Source: Pseudomonadota bacterium (GTDB lineage: Bacteria > Pseudomonadota > Gammaproteobacteria > Xanthomonadales > Xanthomonadaceae). Taken from it: 6,689 bases of DNA. The notes under the pieces are model-generated. The model had not been told where the DNA came from. It did no database searches and saw only the letters and a program-made list of their open reading frames with translations. Positions 1 to 5,545 of the stretch are shown here, one piece after another. The stretch covers positions 1-6,689 of the forward strand of contig JAFAFD010000054.1 in the NCBI GenBank assembly GCA_023423675.1, given 5' to 3'. The position numbers and the translations under genes are program-made. The stretch's first letter is position 1; every line of letters starts with the position of its first letter.

Positions 1-21
1 CGACAGGATCACGTTCGATGA
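1..21 (+). CDS. 3' tail of an unseen upstream gene (partial)
   Basis: Read from base 1, the frame gives Arg-Gln-Asp-His-Val-Arg and then TGA at 19-21. That stop overlaps the ATG of the HlyD gene as ATGA, the same 4-base junction type that joins the next two genes of this operon. The repeated pattern is the only reason to believe it is a real gene end, because seven codons cannot identify a family. Known operons of this type often carry a TetR-like regulator, a TolC-like outer membrane protein or an ABC ATPase upstream, and this could be any of them. Confidence 0.35.
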   Translation, partial: RQDHVR

Positions 22-1157
22 CCGGGACTGACCCGAACACGCCGGTGCCGCCGGCATCGCCCATCCCGCCTCCCGCGCCTTCGCCGGCACCACCGGGGAG
101 TGCGCAGTCAGCGCCCGAGCCGCTTGCAGGCGCGCAACGATCCCCTGCGGCCACGCCGGCATCAGGCCCGCGTCAAAAAGAACGCCCGCTGCTGCCGGTG
201 TGGATCGGCGCGGCGGTACTGATGATCGCCGCCCTGCTCGGACTGTGGTACGCGTCGCGGCCGGCCCCGATCCCGCTGCAGGGCACGGTCGAGGCCGATG
301 AAGTCAACGTCGCCACTAAGGCGTTCGCACGCGTGGAAACGCTGAATGTGCGCGAGGGCGATCTCGTCCAGGCGGGCCAGGTGCTTGCCACCTTGTCGAG
401 CCCTGCGCTCGATCTGGGCGTCAACCAGGCCGAGGCCTCGCTGGACACCGCCCGTGCATTGGATGCGATCGCCAGCGCAGGCAGCCGCGCCGAGGATGTC
501 GCGTCGTTGCGTGGCATTGCCGCCTCCAGCCGGGCCGCCGCCGATCTGGCCGCGGTGACGGCACGCCGCATGCAGCGCCTGCATGCCGAAGGCGTGGTCT
601 CGACCCAGCGCCGCGACGAGGCCAACGCCGCACGGGTCGCATCGGCGCAGAACGCGGCCGCTGCGGATGCGCAGTACCGCAAGGCGTTGGCGGGACGCCG
701 CGAGGAAACCCGCGACATCGCCGATACCCGGGCCGAGGCGGCGCAGCGTCGCCTGGACAGCGTGCGCGAGATGGAACGCGAGAAGGTGCTGGTGGCGCCG
801 ATCGCCGGCGAAGTCGCGCGGCGCCTGGTGCAACCCGGCGAAGTGGTGGCACCGGCGATCCCGGTGCTGCAGTTGCTGGATGTCGCGCATCCGCACGTCA
901 ACCTGCGCGTGCCGGAAACCCGGTACGACGGCATGGCGATCGGCCGCACGCTGACCGGCAGCGTGCCGGCGTTGTCCAACCGCAGCCTGCGCTTCAAGGT
1001 TAGTGCGATCTCCGCCGATGCCGGGTTCACCAGCGAGCGCGCCACGCGCCAGTCCGCCGGGTTCGATGCACGCAGCTTCCGCGTGACGCTGGAGCCGGTG
1101 GAGGCTGCCGATGCGTTGCGCCCGGGCATGAGCGTGTTGTTCGACTGGCCGCAGTGA
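18..1157 (+). CDS. HlyD-family membrane fusion (periplasmic adaptor) protein
   Basis: This 379-residue adaptor probably links an inner-membrane exporter to a TolC-type outer membrane channel. Residues 1-55 are a cytoplasmic proline-rich tail, and 60-79 form one membrane segment (starting LPVWIGAAVLMI). A biotinyl-lipoyl-like half domain at about 86-130 (GTVEADEVNVATKAF, then VREGDLVQAGQVLATL) is followed by an Ala/Arg/Glu-rich coiled-coil hairpin at about 133-256. The second lipoyl half at about 257-290 reads VLVAPIAGEVARRLVQPGEV, and beta-barrel sequence runs to the end. At the hairpin, R184-M185-x2-L188-x6-S195 fits the RLxxLxxxxxxS pattern that docks MacA/AcrA-like adaptors onto TolC. The ATG has AGGA at bases 5-8, nine bases upstream, and it overlaps an upstream stop. 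The stop overlaps the GTG of the first permease gene. The family is clear, close in plan to YbhG/YhiI-type adaptors, but the substrate is unknown. Confidence 0.93.
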   Translation: MTGTDPNTPVPPASPIPPPAPSPAPPGSAQSAPEPLAGAQRSPAATPASGPRQKERPLLPVWIGAAVLMIAALLGLWYASRPAPIPLQGTVEADEVNVATKAFARVETLNVREGDLVQAGQVLATLSSPALDLGVNQAEASLDTARALDAIASAGSRAEDVASLRGIAASSRAAADLAAVTARRMQRLHAEGVVSTQRRDEANAARVASAQNAAAADAQYRKALAGRREETRDIADTRAEAAQRRLDSVREMEREKVLVAPIAGEVARRLVQPGEVVAPAIPVLQLLDVAHPHVNLRVPETRYDGMAIGRTLTGSVPALSNRSLRFKVSAISADAGFTSERATRQSAGFDARSFRVTLEPVEAADALRPGMSVLFDWPQ

Positions 1158-2278
1158 ACGCCTGGCGCGCGGCCGTGCGGCGCGAGCTGCGCTTCATCCG
1201 CGGCTCGCGCGTGGTGCAGTGTGCGCTGTTGGCAATGCCGCTGGCCAGCCTGGTGCTGGTGGCGGCCATGCTCTCGCGCGGTGCCTTGCAGTCCTTGCCG
1301 GTGGCCGTCGTCGACGAAGCCGGCACGCCGGCCAGCCGCGCGGTGCTGCAGGCTTTGGCCAGCCAGCCCGAGCTGCGCATCGCCCATGCGTATGCCTCCC
1401 GCGCGGAAGCGGACGCTTCCCTGCGCGATGGGCATGTCTGGGCCTATGTCGCGATCTCCCCGCGGTTCGGTGCGCTGACACCGCGCAGCGAGGTGCCGAC
1501 GGTGCTGATCCGCTACAACGCCGCTTACTTGAGCGTGGGCTCGGTGCTGGAGCGCGTTCTGCTGCGTGCGGTGCAGGGCGCCAGCCGCGAGGTGCTGCAG
1601 GCCGCCGCGCGCGCGCATGGGCTGCAGGCGTGGTCGCCGCCGCAGGTGCAGACCAGCGTGCTGTTCAATCCCCAGGCGAGTTTTGAATGGTTCCTGCAGG
1701 CGTTGGTGCAGCCGGCGATCCTGCATCTGTTCGCCGCCTGCCTGGGCGTGTACGCGCTGCTGCGCGAACTGCAGGGGACCTCGCTGGCCCAGTGGCGGCA
1801 GCAGACCGGAGGTGGCGTCGCGTCGCTCGCGGGCAAGGCGGTGCCGTACCTGGTCGTGATGGCGCTGTGGGGCGCGGCGTGGTTGATCTGGTTGGTCGGC
1901 CTGCGTGGCTGGCGCATGCCCGGTTCCCTGTGGCTGGTGTGGCTGGCACAACTGGTCCTGTTCGCCGCCAGCATCGGCATCTCGTTCCTGCTGGTGGCAC
2001 TCACGCGAAAGCCGGGGTTGTCGTTCTCGGTCACCGCGCTCTACGCCGGCTCGGCGCTGGCTTACTCCGGCGGCTCGCTGCCGCTGCAGGGCGCACCCGC
2101 CGTGGTGCGCGGCTGGAGCGAGGCGCTGCCGTTCACGCATTACTTGCGCTTGCAGATGGACCAGTTTCTGGGCACGCCGTGGCGGCACGACCTGCCGGCA
2201 CTGTTGTGGCTGTGCACGCTGACGGTGGGCGCGACCGTCCTGGCTGCATGGTTTTCACGCAGGGAGCCGGCAGCATGA
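1154..2278 (+). CDS. ABC-2-type membrane protein (permease), first of a tandem pair
   Basis: This 374-residue inner-membrane protein has the layout of the ABC2_membrane_3 (YhhJ/YbhR-like) class. One membrane segment at about 21-40 is followed by a large extracytoplasmic domain at about 45-180, which opens with the strand LPVAVVDEAGTPASR. A cluster of membrane segments follows at about 182-204, 229-250, 258-284, 290-308 (weaker) and 346-366. The motif LFNPQASFEWF at about 170-180 comes just before the second membrane segment and is matched in the next gene. The start is GTG, overlapping the adaptor's TGA as GTGA, and I see no good Shine-Dalgarno sequence, so translation probably relies on coupling. 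No Walker A or ABC signature is present, so the protein cannot hydrolyse ATP itself. Together with the next gene it probably forms a heterodimeric transmembrane unit. The substrate cannot be read from the sequence; drugs, lipids or metabolites are all possible. Confidence 0.88.
   Translation: MNAWRAAVRRELRFIRGSRVVQCALLAMPLASLVLVAAMLSRGALQSLPVAVVDEAGTPASRAVLQALASQPELRIAHAYASRAEADASLRDGHVWAYVAISPRFGALTPRSEVPTVLIRYNAAYLSVGSVLERVLLRAVQGASREVLQAAARAHGLQAWSPPQVQTSVLFNPQASFEWFLQALVQPAILHLFAACLGVYALLRELQGTSLAQWRQQTGGGVASLAGKAVPYLVVMALWGAAWLIWLVGLRGWRMPGSLWLVWLAQLVLFAASIGISFLLVALTRKPGLSFSVTALYAGSALAYSGGSLPLQGAPAVVRGWSEALPFTHYLRLQMDQFLGTPWRHDLPALLWLCTLTVGATVLAAWFSRREPAA
2261..2266 (+). promoter_or_regulatory. 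Shine-Dalgarno site (AGGGAG) of the second permease gene
   Basis: AGGGAG lies inside the end of the first permease gene, eight bases before the ATG at 2275. It is the best ribosome-binding site in the plus-strand operon. It fixes the start of the second permease at 2275, although the same frame stays open upstream to 1687. Confidence 0.7.
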
Positions 2279-3402
2279 GCCTGCGGCGCGGCTTCCTCGA
2301 TACCGTGCGCGGGATCGCCGGCGACTTCGACGTGTTCGCGTTGATCGTGCTGGCGGTGCTGCTCTACGGCATCTACTATCCCGCGCCGTATGCCCACCAG
2401 CATCCGGCCGGAGTCACGCTGGCGGTGGTCGATGAAGAGGACTCCGCGCTGACACGCGCGCTGGTGCGCCGCATCGACGCGCACGCATCGGTCGATGTCG
2501 CCACGCAGGCGCCTTCGTGGATGGCGGCGCGTGCGCTGCTGCTGGAGCGCCGCGCCGACGGCATCCTGCTCATCCCGCACGGGACCAGCCGGGCGGCCCT
2601 GCGTGGCGATCCGACGGGGATCGGCATCTGGGTCAACGGCACCCATCTCACCAAGGCCAAGGGCATCGGCAGTGCGATCCAGGAGGCCATTCGCGACGAA
2701 CTGGGCGAGCGCCTGCAGGCCACGGGCCTGGTCGGGCGGCGCGTACTGCCGGTGGAAGTTCTTTCGCAGCCGATGTTCAATCCCGATCGCGGCTATGCCT
2801 TGTACATCTTCCCGGCGGTGACGCCGGTGATCCTGCAGCAGACCCTGCTGTTCGGCGTGGCGGTGCTGCTGGCGCGTCGCCGGGAACGCGGGCCACGCCT
2901 CAAGCAGCCTAGGGACGTGCTCGGCCGCTGGTTGGCGTTGACCGCGCTCTCCAGCGTGTTGTGCGCGATGTACCTGGGCTGGTTCTTCTTGATCCAGGAC
3001 ATTCCGCGGCAGGCCGCGTTGCCGATGCTGATGGCGATCTGCGTCGCGCTGGCGATGGCGATGTCGGCCTTCGCACTGGCCATCGGCGGATTGTTCAGGG
3101 ACGTGGCCAGCGCGCTGCTGGTGCTGGTGCCGACCTCGTTGCCGATCTTCTTCCTGACCGGCGCCACCTGGCCGCGTGAGGCGATGCCGCCGCTGCTGGC
3201 CTGGCTGGGAGGGCTGTTGCCTGCGACCCACGGCAGCCGCGCGATCCTGCTGGCCGATGCGATGGGCGCCTCGGTGCAGGCCGTGGCCCGTCCGCTGGCA
3301 CTGCTGGTGCTGCTGGCGCTGGGATACATTGCCGTCGCGATCGCGTTGGCAGGACGTGCCACCGCGGGCGGCGATCAGGCGGTGGAAGCGACCGGCGGGT
3401 AG
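2275..3402 (+). CDS. ABC-2-type membrane protein (permease), second of a tandem pair
   Basis: This 375-residue inner-membrane protein is a paralogue of the preceding one and has the same plan. A membrane segment at about 20-35 leads to an extracytoplasmic domain at about 40-172 that begins VTLAVVDEEDSALTRA. The motif PMFNPDRGYALYIFP follows at about 166-180. Later membrane segments are at about 175-199, 219-240, 248-270, 279-297 and 338-358. The loop LTGATWPREAMPP and the turn LLPATHGSR, near 294-322, resemble the C-terminal half of ABC-2 exporters such as YhhJ/YbhS. The ATG overlaps the previous TGA as ATGA and has a good AGGGAG site. The reading frame continues upstream to 1687, but that extension runs through the previous gene and lacks its features, so it is not used. 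There is no ATPase motif. The last 28 bases overlap the 3' end of the opposing aminopeptidase gene. The protein probably pairs with the first permease and the HlyD adaptor in one exporter. Confidence 0.88.
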   Translation: MSLRRGFLDTVRGIAGDFDVFALIVLAVLLYGIYYPAPYAHQHPAGVTLAVVDEEDSALTRALVRRIDAHASVDVATQAPSWMAARALLLERRADGILLIPHGTSRAALRGDPTGIGIWVNGTHLTKAKGIGSAIQEAIRDELGERLQATGLVGRRVLPVEVLSQPMFNPDRGYALYIFPAVTPVILQQTLLFGVAVLLARRRERGPRLKQPRDVLGRWLALTALSSVLCAMYLGWFFLIQDIPRQAALPMLMAICVALAMAMSAFALAIGGLFRDVASALLVLVPTSLPIFFLTGATWPREAMPPLLAWLGGLLPATHGSRAILLADAMGASVQAVARPLALLVLLALGYIAVAIALAGRATAGGDQAVEATGG

Positions 3403-4769
3403 CGCGCCTGCAGCATCGCGAATGCCGCGCGCAAGCCCTGCGCTTCGCCACCGGCTGGCTTGCCGGCGCGGTCGCTGTCGTTCCAGGCGTACACATCGAC
3501 GTGCGCCCACGGCTGGCCGTTGGCAACGAAGCGCTCCAGGAACAGCGCGGCGGTGATGCTGCCGGCCATCGGCGTGCTGCTGCCATTGGCGATGTCGGCG
3601 ATCCCGCTGGTGAGGTAACGCAGGTACGGGCGCCACAGCGGCATCCGCCACAGCGGGTCGCGTGCGGCGTCGCCGGCCTGCAGCCAGGCGTTGGCCACGG
3701 CCTCGTCATTGGCGTACAACACCGGCAGGTCGGGCCCGAGTGCAATCCGCGCGGCGCCGGTCAGGGTGGCGAAGTCCAGCAGCAGGTCTGGCTTGGCTTC
3801 GCAGGCGTGCGCGAGCGCGTCGCTCAGCACCATTCGGCCTTCGGCGTCGGTATTGTCGATCTCCACGCTCACGCCGGTGCGGGTGGCCACCACTTCACCG
3901 GGGCGGAACGCATTCGGGCCGATCGCATTCTCCACCGCCGGCACCAGCACGGTCAGCCGCAGCGGCAGCTTGCGCGCCATGACCAGTTCCGCCAGCGCCA
4001 GTGCATGCGCGGCGCCGCCCATGTCCTTCTTCATGTTGCGCATGCCGGCGGCGCCCTTGATGTCCAGGCCGCCAGTGTCGAAGCACACGCCCTTGCCGCA
4101 GATCGCGATATGCGGATGCGAGGCATCGCCCCAGCGCAGTTCGATCAGCCGCGGGGCGCGATGCGAGGCGCGACCAACGGCGTGGATCGCCGGGTAGTTC
4201 TGCGCCAGCAGGTCGTCGCCGGCCACCACCATGATGTCCGCGCCGTGGTTGCCGGCGATCTCGCGCGCCACCGCTTCCAGCTGCTCGGGGCCCATGTCTT
4301 CGGTGGGTGTGTTGACCAGGTTGCGCACGCGCAGGCAGGCCGCCAGCAGGTCGAACACCTCGGCATCGAAATCGCCGACCAGCCGCGAGGTCGGGATCGC
4401 CTGCTGCTTGTAGCGGTTGAAGCGGTACAGGCCGAAGCCCCAGCCCAGTTGCAGCGCGTGCCGTGCGCCGGCGTCGAGCGTGCTGGCCAGTTGCCAGTCT
4501 GCCGCTGGCAGCGCCTTCGGTGCATGCGCGTAGGCGAACGGATCCTGTGCATCGCCGATGCTGATAACCGCGCCGGCAAGCCGGCCATCGCCATCGCTCC
4601 ACGCCAGTGTGCTGCCCGCGCTGGCGTCGAAGCCATGGGCAGCCAACCATTGCTGCGTCGCTGCCGGCTGTGTGTCGCGCCAGGCGGCGAAACCGGCCTT
4701 GTCGATGACATGCAGCGGCAGCGCGTGGGTGGAGTCGGTGGGCTGGGCGAATCCGGAAGGCAGGGTCAC
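3375..4769 (-). CDS. M17-family (leucyl) aminopeptidase
   Basis: This 464-residue cytoplasmic metallopeptidase removes N-terminal amino acids from peptides, normally as a hexamer with two metal ions per active site. The divergent N-terminal domain spans about 1-150 and the catalytic domain about 150-460. The metal ligands are K226, D231, D249, D308 and E310, and the catalytic residues are K238 and R312. The spacing equals that of E. coli PepA (K270, D275, D293, D352, E354; K282, R356). The family signature reads NTDAEGRM at 306-313, and GKGVCFDTGGLDIK covers the first ligands. All key residues are intact, so activity is expected. The protein is shorter than PepA (503 residues), and its N-terminal domain is PepB-like in size. 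The chosen GTG start overlaps the phosphatase TGA as GTGA and has AAGGA nine bases upstream. The longer in-frame start at 4883 would lie inside the phosphatase gene and adds 38 low-quality residues. Clear family; exact peptide preference unknown. Confidence 0.94.
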   Translation of the reverse strand: MTLPSGFAQPTDSTHALPLHVIDKAGFAAWRDTQPAATQQWLAAHGFDASAGSTLAWSDGDGRLAGAVISIGDAQDPFAYAHAPKALPAADWQLASTLDAGARHALQLGWGFGLYRFNRYKQQAIPTSRLVGDFDAEVFDLLAACLRVRNLVNTPTEDMGPEQLEAVAREIAGNHGADIMVVAGDDLLAQNYPAIHAVGRASHRAPRLIELRWGDASHPHIAICGKGVCFDTGGLDIKGAAGMRNMKKDMGGAAHALALAELVMARKLPLRLTVLVPAVENAIGPNAFRPGEVVATRTGVSVEIDNTDAEGRMVLSDALAHACEAKPDLLLDFATLTGAARIALGPDLPVLYANDEAVANAWLQAGDAARDPLWRMPLWRPYLRYLTSGIADIANGSSTPMAGSITAALFLERFVANGQPWAHVDVYAWNDSDRAGKPAGGEAQGLRAAFAMLQARYPPVASTA

Positions 4770-5497
4770 GCGGCCTGGTCCTTGTGCAGGGTGAGGCCGC
4801 CCGGCGCGCTGGCTTCCAGCATGTCGGCCAGTTCGGCCAGGGAAGTGATGCGGATGTCCGCGTTGGGCAGGCCATCCGGCCATGCGTGGTCGCCGCGGTC
4901 GATCCAGCAGCTCTGCAGGCCCGCACCGGCGGCACCGGCGATGTCGGTGCGCGGGTCGTCACCCACGTGCAGCACATGCTCCGGTGCCACGCCAAGCCGG
5001 CCGCAGGTTTCCAGGAACAGGCCGGCGTCCGGCTTCGGTGCGCCGTATTCGCGCGCGCTCAGCTGGAAGCGGAACAGGTGGGCGATGCCGATGGTCTCCA
5101 GGTCCGCGTTGCCGTTGGTGAGTGCAGCGATCGGCACGCAGGCGGCGATGCGGCGCAGGGCATCCTCGGCATCGGGATAGAAATCGACCTTGTTGCGTTC
5201 GTTGAAGAAGATGCCGTACGCGGCGTGGGTCAGGCCGGGATCGTCGCCGCTCTCCTGCAACGCGCGCTCGATGGTCAGCCGGCGCAGCAGCCCCAGGTCA
5301 TGCGCGTGCTGCGGGAACTCGGCGAACACCCGCTCGCGCAGGGCGCGCATCTCGGTGATCGGGAAGCGTTCCGCGGTGCGCGGGCTGTGCTCGACGAACC
5401 AGGCGTGCAGCGCCTGTTCGATCCGTTCGCCAATCGGGGCGAAGGGCCAGAGGGTGTCGTCGAGGTCGAGGGTGATGGCGTGGACGGGCAACTTCAC
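4766..5497 (-). CDS. YigB-like HAD-superfamily (subfamily IA) phosphatase
   Basis: This 243-residue cytoplasmic hydrolase probably dephosphorylates a small phosphorylated metabolite. The four HAD motifs are complete: DLDDT at 11-15 (nucleophile D11, acid/base D13), LTNGN at 126-130 (T127), the motif III lysine K155 in APKPD, and GDDPRTD at 179-185. A helical C1 cap lies between motifs I and II, at about 18-110. The segments ALTNGNADLE, LHVGDDPRTDIAGA and GLQSCWI closely resemble E. coli YigB, an FMN phosphatase linked to riboflavin metabolism. YjjG-like nucleotidases are a less close alternative. The GTG at 5497 is preferred because the protein then begins MKLPVHAITLDLDD, as is usual for the family. 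The alternative GTG at 5518 would start at the edge of a hairpin. The gene follows the AI-2E gene by 48 bases and overlaps the aminopeptidase by four. The substrate assignment is inferred. Confidence 0.9.
   Translation of the reverse strand: MKLPVHAITLDLDDTLWPFAPIGERIEQALHAWFVEHSPRTAERFPITEMRALRERVFAEFPQHAHDLGLLRRLTIERALQESGDDPGLTHAAYGIFFNERNKVDFYPDAEDALRRIAACVPIAALTNGNADLETIGIAHLFRFQLSAREYGAPKPDAGLFLETCGRLGVAPEHVLHVGDDPRTDIAGAAGAGLQSCWIDRGDHAWPDGLPNADIRITSLAELADMLEASAPGGLTLHKDQAA
4779..4783 (-). promoter_or_regulatory. Shine-Dalgarno site (AAGGA) of the aminopeptidase gene
   Basis: On the minus strand AAGGA lies nine bases before the GTG at 4769, inside the last codons of the phosphatase gene. 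Together with the GTGA overlap it supports the GTG start over the longer in-frame start at 4883. Confidence 0.55.
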
Positions 5498-5503
5498 CCG
5501 CCC

Positions 5504-5509
5504 ATTGTA
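5504..5509 (-). promoter_or_regulatory. possible -10 box (TACAAT) for the phosphatase-aminopeptidase pair
   Basis: TACAAT on the minus strand ends six bases before the GTG at 5497. Transcription would then start on or next to the G of the start codon and give a leaderless mRNA. This fits the absence of a well-spaced Shine-Dalgarno site; only GGGCGG directly abuts the GTG. No convincing -35 box is present, since the right spacing has CAGCAG, so the call is tentative. Confidence 0.3.
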
Positions 5510-5517
5510 GGCCTGCA

Positions 5518-5544
5518 CCGGCTCCGCTGCTGGGGCGGCGCCGG
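5518..5544 (-). terminator. GC-rich intergenic hairpin after the AI-2E gene
   Basis: The arms 5518-5522 (CCGGC) and 5540-5544 (GCCGG) pair perfectly. After a single 1x1 mismatch (5523/5539), 5524-5527 (CCGC) pairs with 5535-5538 (GCGG), leaving a 7-base loop. On the minus strand the hairpin begins one base after the AI-2E stop codon. There is no U-run after it, so it is not a textbook intrinsic terminator. It could be an attenuator, an mRNA 3'-end stabiliser or a U-less terminator. Confidence 0.4.
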
Positions 5545-5545
5545 C

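Noticed and set aside
1805..1840. Walker A-like stretch (GGGVASLAGKAV) in the first permease
   Set aside because: The spacing does not fit GxxxxGK[ST], no Walker B or ABC signature follows, and it lies in a loop next to a membrane segment.
173..2188. 671-codon open frame on the minus strand, antisense to the HlyD and first permease genes
   Set aside because: It is rich in Arg, Gln, His and Ala with no recognisable domain, which is the usual mirror of GC-rich coding sequence. The plus-strand genes have clear family features and coupled starts.
1687..2274. Upstream extension of the second permease reading frame
   Set aside because: It lies inside the first permease gene and has low-complexity Arg/Ala/Gly sequence. 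ATG 2275 with AGGGAG and the ATGA overlap is a far better start.
3402..3432. Imperfect hairpin (GCGCGC arms with a small inner GCAT/ATGC stem) just after the second permease stop
   Set aside because: The arms are self-complementary GC repeats common in this genome, the inner loop is asymmetric, there is no U-run, and the stretch is coding for the aminopeptidase. Too weak to call a terminator.
2140..3651. 503-codon minus-strand open frame antisense to the second permease gene
   Set aside because: Low-complexity Arg/Gln/His composition and no domain. It crosses two well-supported genes, including the end of the aminopeptidase in another frame.
3501..5180. 559-codon plus-strand open frame antisense to the aminopeptidase and phosphatase genes
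   Set aside because: It is Gly/Ala/Arg/Gln/His-rich without motifs, whereas the minus strand here has complete M17 and HAD active-site motifs.
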